This document shows, piece after piece, positions 56,036 to 64,000 of a stretch of 64,000 nt of DNA; positions within the stretch are counted from its first letter, which is position 1, and the number at the start of each line of letters is the position of its first letter. The stretch is from Psychromonas sp. psych-6C06 (GTDB taxonomy: Bacteria; Pseudomonadota; Gammaproteobacteria; Enterobacterales; Psychromonadaceae). The notes beneath the pieces are model-generated. The model saw nothing but the letters and a program-made list of their open reading frames with translations, made no database searches and was not told the DNA's origin. Location of the stretch: the NCBI RefSeq assembly GCF_002835465.1, contig NZ_PIZM01000005.1:62001-126000 (forward strand). The letters are read 5' to 3'. The translations under genes were made by a program, and so were the position numbers.

Positions 56036-56115
56036 ATAAGTAATTAAATCATTAAATTTTCAGTGTGGTGTCGTAAAGTCACCGTTATTTTTTATCTCTA
56101 TTTCCAGGAACAAAC

Positions 56116-56577
56116 ATGAACAAGCAACAAAAAGGTTTTACATTAATTGAGTTGGTTATTGTTATTATTATTTTAGGTATTTTAGCTGCCGTTGCAGTAC
56201 CTAAATTTATTGATATGCAAGAAGATGCACGTATTTCAGCGTTAAAAGGTGTTAAAGCAGCACTTGAGGGGGGCGCAACACTGTCTTACTCAAAAGCTGC
56301 CATTGATGGTGTTGAGAAAAAATCAACGCACGACCTAGATGTTGATGGTACTACGGTGAAAATCGTTTATGGTTATCCAGATGGAACGACAGATGGGATT
56401 ATGAAGTCGGTTGATCTGAGCAGTGGTGATTGGAATACCAATGGCTCTAACCCAATCTATGTATTTGCATCATCAGCGTCATCAACACACGTAGATGGCA
56501 CTTGTGATGTAGTTTACACATTAGCTGCAACATCTGATGCACGTCCAACAGTAACGGTTAACGATACTGGCTGTTAA
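56116..56577 (+). CDS. mshA: MSHA major pilin (MshA position)
   Basis: A 153-residue pilin with leader MNKQQKG and N-terminus FTLIELVIVIIILGILAAV, closely related to the preceding pilin (same DMQEDARISALKGVKAALEGGATL region, with small changes). It ends in DTGC with the second disulfide Cys. It is followed by a strong terminator, which fits a highly expressed major pilin transcript that stops here in part, with the minor-pilin genes read at lower level. Confidence 0.85.
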   Translation: MNKQQKGFTLIELVIVIIILGILAAVAVPKFIDMQEDARISALKGVKAALEGGATLSYSKAAIDGVEKKSTHDLDVDGTTVKIVYGYPDGTTDGIMKSVDLSSGDWNTNGSNPIYVFASSASSTHVDGTCDVVYTLAATSDARPTVTVNDTGC

Positions 56578-56603
56578 ATAAAGCATTAACTGTGAAGTTA
56601 CTT

Positions 56604-56632
56604 AAAATCCCACATTGCCTGTGGGATTTTTT
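56604..56632 (+). terminator. Terminator after mshA
   Basis: AAATCCCAC and GTGGGATTT form a GC-containing stem with a 7-base loop, followed by TTTTTTG. It separates the pilin pair from mshC. Confidence 0.82.
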
Positions 56633-56798
56633 GTTTCTGCGTGCTCAAAAGTGTATACAAATTCGAAAGAAGAATAAATGTCTCTTATAATTAAGTCTTT
56701 GAATACGGTTTTATGTTGGCAATCTATTGTTATACACATAGTTTCATTATTAATTCGGCTATTGATCAAGCCACTTCTTTTTCTCTACTGAAGGTCAC

Positions 56799-57299
56799 AT
56801 GGCAAAGAGATTATTGAATAAGCAATTAGTACAAGGTTTTACACTAATAGAGTTAGTGATTGTTATCATTGTACTTGGCGTTTTAGCAGCTGTTGCAATC
56901 CCAAAGTTTGTTAATCGTTCTGGCTTTGAAGATTATACGGTCCGAGATCAATTGATAGCGCGTTTGCGTTTAGTGCAGTTACAAGGCATGAATGCAGAGC
57001 CAACAGACGATAGTAGTGATAACGCTTGCTATTGGTTGGTGGTTAAAAGTAACTGCTTTTATAACGAGCATACTGCTAGAACAGGTGGAAGTTGCCTCAA
57101 TCCCTCACAATCTGGTGTGTGTAATAGTGAAAGCTATAACGACTCTGCACCTGTCAAATACCCGACAGGTATGCTTGTAACGGCTAATTATCGTTTTGAC
57201 TTAGATGGAAAGTTAGCTCAAGGTAGCTCTCCTATTCAGATTAATGGTGACAATGGTTTATCTGTGACGATTGAAGCACAGGGGTTTATTCATGAATAG
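56799..57299 (+). CDS. mshC: MSHA minor pilin MshC
   Basis: A 166-residue prepilin-like protein. The leader ends LVQG, then FTLIELVIVIIVLGVLAAVA with Glu5. The body contains FVNRSGFEDYTVRDQLIARLRLVQLQGMN, the MshC pattern, and a Cys pair region (ACYWLVVKSNC; GSCLNPS). Minor pilins of this class start or regulate fibre assembly. The gene is not immediately after mshA; the terminator and 222 bp come between. The mshD start overlaps its end by eight bases. Confidence 0.88.
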   Translation: MAKRLLNKQLVQGFTLIELVIVIIVLGVLAAVAIPKFVNRSGFEDYTVRDQLIARLRLVQLQGMNAEPTDDSSDNACYWLVVKSNCFYNEHTARTGGSCLNPSQSGVCNSESYNDSAPVKYPTGMLVTANYRFDLDGKLAQGSSPIQINGDNGLSVTIEAQGFIHE

Positions 57300-57816
57300 T
57301 CGTGGTTTTACATTGGTTGAATTAGTGATTGGTATTGTTGTCTTAGCAATTGCAATGTTGACTATGAACACCATGCTTATCTCACAAAGTAAAGATGCCC
57401 TTGAACCGCTGTATCGATTACGAGCCTCTCAACTTGGGCAAAGCATTATGCAAAGTGTGTTGTCACGTGCCTACGATGAAAAGTCAGATCATAATGGGGG
57501 GTTATATCGCTGCGATGAAGTATGGCAACCAGCCAATACGCTACACCCTTGCTCAACGGTATTAGGAATTGATGGCACAGAAGTCGCAGGAGAGCATGAA
57601 AACTACAATGATGTTGACGACTTTATCACTAATGGCTTTCAAGCCGCGGTGAATTATGGTGATGTTTTAGGAGATGCTTTACCTGAACAATATAACAATT
57701 ACGCCATTGATATTAGTGTGGAAGTGTTACGCTCTAGTAGTAAAAAAGTTGTTGTGACAGTCAAAACCCCAAGTAGTGAAGAGATCCGTTTTAGCGCATT
57801 AAAAGGCAACTATTAA
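57292..57816 (+). CDS. mshD: MSHA minor pilin MshD
   Basis: A 174-residue prepilin-like protein, starting at ATG 57292 with AGGGG upstream; the frame is open seven codons further but a longer leader does not fit a class IV pilin. The N-terminus MNSRG is followed by FTLVELVIGIVVLAIAML with Glu5. Characteristic segments are LISQSKDALEPLYRLRASQLGQSI and GLYRCDEVWQP. It overlaps mshC by eight bases and is followed by mshO without a gap (its stop and the next ATG overlap by one base). Confidence 0.88.
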   Translation: MNSRGFTLVELVIGIVVLAIAMLTMNTMLISQSKDALEPLYRLRASQLGQSIMQSVLSRAYDEKSDHNGGLYRCDEVWQPANTLHPCSTVLGIDGTEVAGEHENYNDVDDFITNGFQAAVNYGDVLGDALPEQYNNYAIDISVEVLRSSSKKVVVTVKTPSSEEIRFSALKGNY

Positions 57817-58535
57817 TGACTATAAAACAACAAGGCTTTACTCTGATTGAATTAGTGATTGTGATTATCATACTCGCTGCTATTGGCATTGCGACCAGTA
57901 GTTATATTGCAACGGGGGTCAATATTTACACTGGTATTAGTGAGCGTGATAAAGAGATAAATAGCACCCGTTTTGTAATGGAGCGATTACGTCGTGATAT
58001 TTTAAATGCCTTGCCGAATAGTTTAAAAGTCTCGCCTGATGGCCAGTGCCTGACTTTTACACCAATTATTAAAAGTACCATTTATGGTTACAGCTTCCCT
58101 ATTTCTCCACTTGTTAGTAGCAGTGGCAGTATTACCACAATTGATAATTACAGCGTAGTCACTGGAGACAAAGCGGTTGTTTACCTACTTGATGAAAGCG
58201 AACTAATCACTGAAAAGGTACAAGTTATCAGTGGCTTGACAGATGAAACGATTAGTTTTGCCACGCCGATTAGTTTTCCTTTAGGTTCACCGAGTAAACG
58301 CTTATATATTATTCGTGATAGCAAAAGTTACTTTTTTAATAGTTTAGATGAATTGATTTTAGCGGATGATTGTAATGTCACCGGCAGTATTATGGCGAAT
58401 AACATTACTGGTACATTCAGCGTGATTGCACCGACTTTACAACGTAATGGCTTAGCAAAAGTGACATTTAACCTTGATTTTGATGGACTGGAGGCTCCGA
58501 TTGAACAAACGTTGCATGTTAATAATGTCCCGTAA
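57816..58535 (+). CDS. mshO: MSHA minor pilin MshO
   Basis: A 239-residue prepilin-like protein with leader MTIKQQG and mature N-terminus FTLIELVIVIIILAAIGIA. The middle shows RFVMERLRRDILNALPNSLK and the Cys of DGQCLTFTPII, as in MshO of Vibrio and Shewanella. It is a minor pilin of the PulJ/GspJ-like class. It overlaps mshD by one base and mshP by eleven bases. Confidence 0.88.
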   Translation: MTIKQQGFTLIELVIVIIILAAIGIATSSYIATGVNIYTGISERDKEINSTRFVMERLRRDILNALPNSLKVSPDGQCLTFTPIIKSTIYGYSFPISPLVSSSGSITTIDNYSVVTGDKAVVYLLDESELITEKVQVISGLTDETISFATPISFPLGSPSKRLYIIRDSKSYFFNSLDELILADDCNVTGSIMANNITGTFSVIAPTLQRNGLAKVTFNLDFDGLEAPIEQTLHVNNVP

Positions 58536-58974
58536 TCACCCTGCGCCCCAAAAACAGCAGGGCAGTGCGATCATATTAGCTATTTTTGTGATTATCATTA
58601 TCTCTTTAATTGGCGCAGCACTCGTTTCCTTACAGCGTGACAGTGCTAAAGGCACTAGCTACGAGGTGTATGCCGCACGTGCTTATTTAAGTGCATATTC
58701 TGCGAGTGAAATAGCCTTAGTTGACCTATTTCCGCTTAATAGTTCAGCAGCCAACCCCACAAACTGTAGCGCACTCAATCCACCTAAAATTACAGTGACT
58801 TTTGATGATGATGTTGGTTTCCATGGGTGTCGTGCAAATTATCAATGTGAAATACTTAATCCAAGTATTACCTCTGGGTTGCCTACACGTTATAAAGTGG
58901 TAAGCACCGCTGTATGCGAAAATGCACAAACCGTTACCCGTCGACAAATAACCGTTGAGGCGGTCAGCTTATGA
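58525..58974 (+). CDS. mshP: MSHA biogenesis protein MshP
   Basis: A 149-residue protein with one N-terminal hydrophobic helix (SAIILAIFVIIIISLIGAAL) preceded by MSRNHPAPQKQQG. The start is ATG 58525, which fits the short N-terminus of the family; the frame is open 17 codons further up, but in the mshO gene. A single helix with no Glu5-type pilin leader; Cys pairs are present in the C-terminal half. MshP is of the PilX/GspK-like class in function by inference. Overlaps mshO by eleven bases and mshQ by four. Confidence 0.82.
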   Translation: MSRNHPAPQKQQGSAIILAIFVIIIISLIGAALVSLQRDSAKGTSYEVYAARAYLSAYSASEIALVDLFPLNSSAANPTNCSALNPPKITVTFDDDVGFHGCRANYQCEILNPSITSGLPTRYKVVSTAVCENAQTVTRRQITVEAVSL

Positions 58975-61844
58975 AACGCTATATCCAGTTTTTGCTACTA
59001 CTTATTGCTTTGAACCCTACATTGTCAAAAGCCTACTCGACTGATCCTGATTGTGTTCCTCCTCCTGATGTAAGTGGTTATACCTATATTGCTGGTGATG
59101 TTGATTTAACTGGTGGTGAACGAATGGACGGCGACTTTTATATCGATGGTAGCCTCAGCATGTCGGGACGGAGTTTTATTATTGGTAATATCTATGTCAC
59201 GGATGGCATAGTAACTGGCAACGCAGTTGTCTATGGTGATGTCTACAGTGAGAATTTGGTTGATGAAAGAGGCAATGGACGGATTAATGGAAAAAACTGT
59301 TCAAATGGGGAGCCAATAGCACCACCGCCACAGCCTGGTGTGTGTGAAATTCCTGGTTGGGAGTCTTACGATGTTATTAATGGCGACTATGTATTAAATG
59401 AAGGAGATTCATTTCCCGGTAATTTACACGTAACTGGCTCTGTAACATTAAAAGCGAGCAGTGTTGGTTCAGGTAATATATATGCGCTTGGCGATATTAT
59501 TGTCGAGGCTGGGACTGATACTAGACCTACTGTATTTAGTGGGCGTTTAAATACAGAAGGGTGTTTAAGCATTGCTACCACTAATACTTCTATTTCCGGT
59601 ACACAGTGTTCTACCAGTACTTGTACGCCACCTACCGACGACTATCAATTTGAAATTATAACCCTACCAGACGCATTAACCTGTGAGCCTCATAGCGTGC
59701 GCGTTAATGTGAAAGATACTAGCGGTAACTTGATTGAAGATTATGACAGCTTAATGAGTATTTCAACAACCCCTGCACGAGGCACTTGGAGTCGATTGGC
59801 TGGCAATGGCACCTTGACTGATAGTGGTAATATGGATGGTTTGGCCACCTACCAGTTTGTTACCGCAGATAAAGGCAGTGTTGAGCTTGGTTTATATAAC
59901 CCAACTGTCGGTCAAGTTGAGGTGTCGGTAACGGGTGGTGCAGTTATTTCGGATCAAGCTTCAATTAATTTTCATAAGTCACTAATAAAAACACAGCTGA
60001 GTTGTATCGATACTGTTAATGGTTATTGTGTGAATACAGCTAACCTTCCTTTTTCATTACAATTAAGCGCGGTAAAAGAGAATGAAGAAACAACTTTATG
60101 TGAAGCTTATTCCCCTTCAAATATCGCCTTTTGGTCTGAATATATTTTGCCAACCTCACCAGTGGGAAAAAGTGTAGAAATTGACCTTCAAGCGATAGGT
60201 AAAAGTCAGGTAAACGCCACTCCGATAGGGATCTCTTTTGTCAATGGCATGGCAACGGTAGCGGGTAATTACCCGGATGCAGGCCAAATCATCATTCATG
60301 CTCAAGATGGCGATAACAGTGAAATTGTGGGGCAAGCTGAGCTGATTGTTAACCCGTTACAATTACAAATAAACAGTGTGAATAATAACCCTGCAGAAGT
60401 TTCAGGTTATGATCCTGTTAACGATAATGGTTTTATAAGGGCTGCAGTGCGAAGCCATAGCAACTTAGTCGATGTTGATACCTTTGATGTTACTGTAAAA
60501 GCGGTGATCGATTGTAGTAACGATACTGGTAGTCATTGTGCGACATCGGGTAACGGGCCAAACAACCCTAAAGCACCCAGTTTTAGCAATGAGGTTACCT
60601 TGTTACCTTCATTGGTTTTTCCTAACGGTGCTTCTGCTTCATTAGGGAAGGTGCATTCACAAACAGGCGCGAATCAATTGACTGAATTGATGGTTGGCGG
60701 TGAGCTAACTTATGCAGACCTTTCCTATGATGAGGTGGGGGTATTAGGCTTGCAAGCAACGAGTGTGGATTATATCCAAGCAACTAACGATATCAGTGGC
60801 TCTGAGGTGAAAGAGATAGGTCGATTTTATCCCGCCTATATTGCCTACGATAATTATAATTTTACGGAAGGGTGTAATGACTTTACTTATATGACAAAAG
60901 GAGAAACCAATGATATACCTTTTGATGAGTCGGCTGTTACGTTGAATTATGTGATGCAAGCAAAAGCACAGGCAAGCGCAGGCGAAACTGAGAGAATCAC
61001 TGTAAATTATGATGCCGGCTTGAGCTACCCTGTTGCCGCTGATATTGATTTTTCAGACAGTGCCTATTCTGCGTTTAGTAGTGTCGATTTAAGTGCTCGC
61101 ATTATTCCTGCTAGTTATTACGATCACACACAGTGGCTGTCAGGTGTCTATACGGTGACAGCATTAAAACTGGGTTTGCAAAAAATATTAGGTAGTGCTG
61201 ATGGTCCCTATTTTGAAAACATGCCTGCAGATAGCACCATTAATGATCAAGTTGATTATTATATTCAGCTTACTGGAAAGGATGGTGAAAAACTGCAGAC
61301 GAATGCCACACTCACTTGTACTTCTGATCGTTGCCGTTTACCCGCAGATAATACTTTAAGTAGCTTAGGTGATTTTGCTTATGGTCGCCTATTGGCAGGT
61401 AACGGCCACGGTAGTGAGTTTCAATCTATACGCACTTTAATTGAAGCCACATACTTTAACGGGCTACAGTTTGAACCCTTTCAGCGAGACAGTTGTACAA
61501 CGATTGTTGAGGCGCAGTTGAGTGCTATTCCTACTTTGATTAGTGATGAAGTCGCGGTTGGAAGTGGTAAAACTAAGTTATCAATTTTAAATAGCCCATT
61601 AATAGCAGGTAAAGCATATTTACAATTTTCTGCACCTAATAGTCGTGGAAAGCTTGATTATTTTATTCGTTTAAAAGATCTTTCAAGTGCCAGTCTCTAC
61701 GCTCCTTGGTTACTGGATTACGGAAATGAGGTGAAATGCCCTGATGAATCGGGAATATTAAAGGATTGTATCTCAGGTTATGTAGAGTTTGGCCTGTTTA
61801 GAGGCAATGACCGAATTATTTATCGACTACAAACCTTCGACTGA
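58971..61844 (+). CDS. mshQ: MSHA-associated large surface protein MshQ
   Basis: A 957-residue exported protein with a signal peptide (1-21, LSKA). The N-terminal 200 residues hold polymer-forming (bactofilin-like) repeats such as NGDYVLNEGDS and GSVTLKASSVGSGNI. The rest resembles MshQ of Vibrio and Shewanella (DUF6701), with a C-terminal domain containing FRGNDRIIYRL. Function is unknown; its position at the end of the minor pilin genes suggests a tip adhesin, but this is inferred. Overlaps mshP by four bases. Confidence 0.75.
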   Translation: MKRYIQFLLLLIALNPTLSKAYSTDPDCVPPPDVSGYTYIAGDVDLTGGERMDGDFYIDGSLSMSGRSFIIGNIYVTDGIVTGNAVVYGDVYSENLVDERGNGRINGKNCSNGEPIAPPPQPGVCEIPGWESYDVINGDYVLNEGDSFPGNLHVTGSVTLKASSVGSGNIYALGDIIVEAGTDTRPTVFSGRLNTEGCLSIATTNTSISGTQCSTSTCTPPTDDYQFEIITLPDALTCEPHSVRVNVKDTSGNLIEDYDSLMSISTTPARGTWSRLAGNGTLTDSGNMDGLATYQFVTADKGSVELGLYNPTVGQVEVSVTGGAVISDQASINFHKSLIKTQLSCIDTVNGYCVNTANLPFSLQLSAVKENEETTLCEAYSPSNIAFWSEYILPTSPVGKSVEIDLQAIGKSQVNATPIGISFVNGMATVAGNYPDAGQIIIHAQDGDNSEIVGQAELIVNPLQLQINSVNNNPAEVSGYDPVNDNGFIRAAVRSHSNLVDVDTFDVTVKAVIDCSNDTGSHCATSGNGPNNPKAPSFSNEVTLLPSLVFPNGASASLGKVHSQTGANQLTELMVGGELTYADLSYDEVGVLGLQATSVDYIQATNDISGSEVKEIGRFYPAYIAYDNYNFTEGCNDFTYMTKGETNDIPFDESAVTLNYVMQAKAQASAGETERITVNYDAGLSYPVAADIDFSDSAYSAFSSVDLSARIIPASYYDHTQWLSGVYTVTALKLGLQKILGSADGPYFENMPADSTINDQVDYYIQLTGKDGEKLQTNATLTCTSDRCRLPADNTLSSLGDFAYGRLLAGNGHGSEFQSIRTLIEATYFNGLQFEPFQRDSCTTIVEAQLSAIPTLISDEVAVGSGKTKLSILNSPLIAGKAYLQFSAPNSRGKLDYFIRLKDLSSASLYAPWLLDYGNEVKCPDESGILKDCISGYVEFGLFRGNDRIIYRLQTFD

Positions 61845-62121
61845 CCTTAAAAGAGGAGGGCGTTAGATAACAAGGCTGGAAGGTGGTAAGTCAGGAAGGA
61901 TATAAGGCTGAAAGGCTTGAAGGCGCTTTCCTGCGTTTTAGCTTTCCAGCTTCTAGCTTCTAGCTTCTAGCTTCTAGCTTCTAGCTTTTCAGCTTCTAGC
62001 TTTTTAGCTTTCCAGCTTTCAGCTTTTCAGCTTTTCAGCTTTTCAGCTTTTCAGCTTTTCAGCTTTTCAGCTTTTCAGCTCCTAGCTTTTTAGCTTTTTA
62101 GCTTTTTAGCTTTCCAGCTTT
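61845..62121. other. Gene-free gap between mshQ and xseA
   Basis: Contains purine-rich units (GGCTGGAAGG, GGCTGAAAGG, GGCTTGAAGG) at 61870-61925 followed by the tandem array at 61933-62127. No clear terminator for either gene is seen outside the array. Confidence 0.5.
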
Positions 62122-62127
62122 CTAGCC
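61933..62127. repeat. AGCTTCT / AGCTTTTC degenerate tandem array
   Basis: A run of 7-, 8- and 9-base units, each with AGCTT. The first part repeats AGCTTCT about five times, and the later part repeats AGCTTTTC about eight times, with AGCTTTTT and AGCTTTCC variants. The upstream purine-rich units are close to the reverse complement of the same units, so the region can fold. The array ends inside xseA. Confidence 0.85.
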
Positions 62128-63459
62128 TTTATCCATCACTTGCGCTTTAAACTCACCTTTATCTAATCTGACATTAACTAAGTCACCAGTATTAATGTTA
62201 TTTGCATTGGTGGTTACTCTGCCTTGTTCATCTTTAACGATAGCGTAACCGCGGGCAAGTGTTGCTAAGGGGCTCACGGTGTTTAATTGATGTAATTGAT
62301 TGTTCAGATCATTTTCGCATTGTTTAAGTTTATGTTGCATTGCATTTTTTAAGCGTGTTTTTAACTGTGACTGTGCTTGAACGGCTAATTTAATGCTTTG
62401 TTCCGGGCTATGTTGCTGTAATCCGGCAATTAAGCTTGCTTCTTTTTGCATCTTGCGGGTTATTAGCCCTTGCATAGCGTGGTTTAAACGTAAACTGAGA
62501 TCATCCGATACTAGCGTCTGTTGCTGTAGTTTATGTTTTGGATCTTGTGTTAATAACTTCTCATTAAGCAGTGCTTGCTGGTGTTGGTTTCGCTGTAAAC
62601 ACTGTTGCATTGCTCCTTTTAAACGATTAACTAAGGTATCGAGCTGTGTACTCACAAAGGTTTTATTTTGACTGACAAGTTCGGCCGCCGCAGAAGGGGT
62701 CGCCGCGCGAACGTCTGCCACAAAGTCACTGATAGTGACATCAATTTCATGCCCCACTGCACTGATAACTAGTAACTGACTATTGAAAATTGCATGTGCA
62801 ACCGCTGCTTCATTAAAGCACCATAAATCCTCTAGTGAGCCACCACCACGACCAACAATCAATAAGTCACATTCATTGCGTTGATTGGCAAGTAGAATTT
62901 GTGAGGCAACTGAATCACCACTGCCTATGCCTTGAACCTGACTTGGATAAATAACCACCTGCAAGCGAGGGTCCCTTCGTTTTAGGACACTTAATATGTC
63001 GTGTAATGCAGCGCCTGTTGAAGAGGTGATAATGCCGATACGTTTGATTATTTCTGGTAAAGGTTTTTTATATTGCTCGGAAAATAGGCCTTCAGCTGCT
63101 AACTGACATTTGAGTTGTTCAAATTGCTGTTTTAATAAACCATCACCTTCAGGTTGCATGCTCTCAACAATGAGTTGATAGTCTCCGCGCGCTTCATAAA
63201 GACTTAATTTGGCACGGACGAGCACTTGTTGCCCATGGATAGGGGTAAAACCTGTTCGACGGTTATTGCCTTTGAACATTGCACATCGTACTGCAGCACT
63301 ATGATCTTTAAGGGTAAAATACCAATGCCCGGAAACTGCGATGGTGAGGTTTGAAATCTCACCCGATAACCATACGACACCAAGGCCGGTTTCGAGTAGC
63401 GCTTTGGCTGCTCGGTTAAGGCTACTTACACTATAAATGTTACTGTTTTGGCTGTTCAT
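62122..63459 (-). CDS. xseA: Exodeoxyribonuclease VII large subunit
   Basis: Large subunit of the nuclease that degrades single-stranded DNA from both ends; partner is XseB, not in this window. The N-terminal OB domain (about 1-100: YSVSSLNRAAKALLE, VWLSGEISNLTIAVSGHWYFTLKD), the catalytic domain (ITSSTGAALHDILSVLKRRDP, VGRGGGSLEDLWCFNE, SAVGHEIDVTISDFVADVRAATPSAAAEL), the long coiled coil (about 265-390) and the C-terminal segment (ARGYAIV) are all visible. 445 residues against 456 in E. coli. The stop codon lies in the last unit of the tandem array. Divergent from guaB, as in E. coli. Confidence 0.97.
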   Translation of the reverse strand: MNSQNSNIYSVSSLNRAAKALLETGLGVVWLSGEISNLTIAVSGHWYFTLKDHSAAVRCAMFKGNNRRTGFTPIHGQQVLVRAKLSLYEARGDYQLIVESMQPEGDGLLKQQFEQLKCQLAAEGLFSEQYKKPLPEIIKRIGIITSSTGAALHDILSVLKRRDPRLQVVIYPSQVQGIGSGDSVASQILLANQRNECDLLIVGRGGGSLEDLWCFNEAAVAHAIFNSQLLVISAVGHEIDVTISDFVADVRAATPSAAAELVSQNKTFVSTQLDTLVNRLKGAMQQCLQRNQHQQALLNEKLLTQDPKHKLQQQTLVSDDLSLRLNHAMQGLITRKMQKEASLIAGLQQHSPEQSIKLAVQAQSQLKTRLKNAMQHKLKQCENDLNNQLHQLNTVSPLATLARGYAIVKDEQGRVTTNANNINTGDLVNVRLDKGEFKAQVMDKG

Positions 63460-63647
63460 TGGCGTTCACAAGCTGGTCAAAGGGAGGCTCATATTAGCAT
63501 TGATTTTTTTTGTTAAAAAGAATCAATAATAAACGATTTTTTAATTGTACTTAGGTCACAAAACAATTAAAATCTATCCGCAATATCCTACCCAATAAAT
63601 TATTGGCTAAGGAACAATCCTCCCAACTATAAGTGAGATATTGCAAG
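63460..63647. promoter_or_regulatory. xseA-guaB divergent promoter region
   Basis: A 188-bp AT-rich region with the promoters of both genes. AAGTGAGATA lies just before the guaB ATG. No purine operator was identified by eye. Confidence 0.35.
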
Positions 63648-64000
63648 ATGCTAAGAATTGCCAAAGATGCATTAACATTTGATGATGTATTACTAGTACC
63701 AGCTCATTCGACCGTACTACCAAACACTGCGGATTTAACAACGCAACTAACACAAACTATTCAAATGAATATTCCAATTCTTTCTGCTGCGATGGATACA
63801 GTCACTGAGGCTCGTTTTGCTATTGCCTTAGCGCAAGAAGGTGGCATCGGCTTTATTCACAAAAACATGTCTATTGAAGTACAGGCTGAAGAAGTGCGTT
63901 TAGTAAAAATTCACGAAAGTGGCGTGGTTGCTAACCCTGTTACTGTTTCACCTGAAACGACGTTGTTAGAGATTAAAGAGCTAACCGAAAAGAACGGCTT
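63648..64000 (+). CDS. guaB: IMP dehydrogenase, N-terminal part (cut by window end)
   Basis: First 117 codons of inosine-5'-monophosphate dehydrogenase, which makes XMP from IMP, the first committed step of GMP synthesis. The translated start [21 protein letters not shown] is followed by [35 protein letters not shown] and [13 protein letters not shown], nearly the same as the E. coli protein. The CBS-domain start is near [18 protein letters not shown]. Translation was made by eye because the gene runs past the window. Confidence 0.95.
   Translation, partial: MLRIAKDALTFDDVLLVPAHSTVLPNTADLTTQLTQTIQMNIPILSAAMDTVTEARFAIALAQEGGIGFIHKNMSIEVQAEEVRLVKIHESGVVANPVTVSPETTLLEIKELTEKNG

Noticed and set aside
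61936-62120. CRISPR array
   Set aside because: Units are 7-9 bases with no unique spacers and no cas genes are near.

Overview
The window looks like chromosome of a marine, probably cold-adapted, gammaproteobacterium of the Psychromonas/Moritella type (order Alteromonadales, near Vibrio). This rests on low-GC, enterobacteria/vibrio-like housekeeping blocks (lepA-lepB-rnc-era-recO-pdxJ, xseA-guaB, malEFG), an MSHA pilus cluster and a chitin-degradation cluster with Thr-Pro linkers. The genus is an inference; no rRNA or tRNA gene was recognised.

Layout. 1-573: a 261-bp MITE-like element with CTAG target duplication, then malE control DNA. 574-4319: malEFG maltodextrin importer. 4387-6953: divergent glpQ and glpD. 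7130-13020: ordinary small genes (PA3496-like protein, greB, YbaY-type lipoprotein, YeiW-like protein, a periplasmic protein plus diguanylate cyclase pair, oligopeptidase B, a membrane-anchored RRM protein). 13511-20398: a glycan block of two tandem DUF2298-type polytopic proteins, a GtrB-type polyprenyl-phosphate glycosyltransferase, a GtrA-type flippase and a PIG-V-like GT-C protein; an LpxR-type lipid A deacylase lies just beyond. 22172-28238 (minus strand): a small exported protein, a LysR regulator and a three-gene operon of two GT-C-like membrane proteins (one with a C-terminal PA14 domain) and an acyltransferase-3. 28522-34643: lepA, lepB, rnc, era, recO, pdxJ, with no acpS after pdxJ. 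34723-37673: a phospholipase-D lipoprotein and a group II cysteine desulfurase.

37801-51941 is the most striking part: three ChiA-like GH18 proteins, one AA10 LPMO and one GH9 enzyme, all secreted and all carrying CBM5/12 modules. Two GH18 proteins have intact catalytic sites. The third (37801-40914), also 1037 residues long, is an uninterrupted ORF in which nearly every catalytic and aromatic subsite residue has been replaced (DGLDINWQ instead of DGIDIDWE, among others) while both chitin-binding modules are kept. I read it as a chitin-binding pseudoenzyme. The cluster genes share a hairpin family at their 3' ends, and three of them share a TGGG-N6-CCCA inverted repeat upstream, which may be an undescribed operator.

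52412-55150: a delta-class carbonic anhydrase and an NSS-family transporter with a 34-residue MetS-like partner. 55586-61844: pilin half of an MSHA locus (mshB, mshA, mshC, mshD, mshO, mshP, mshQ) without assembly genes beside it. 61933-62127: a degenerate AGCTTTTC/AGCTTCT tandem array that runs into the xseA stop codon. 62122-63459: xseA. 63648-64000: start of guaB, cut by the window end.
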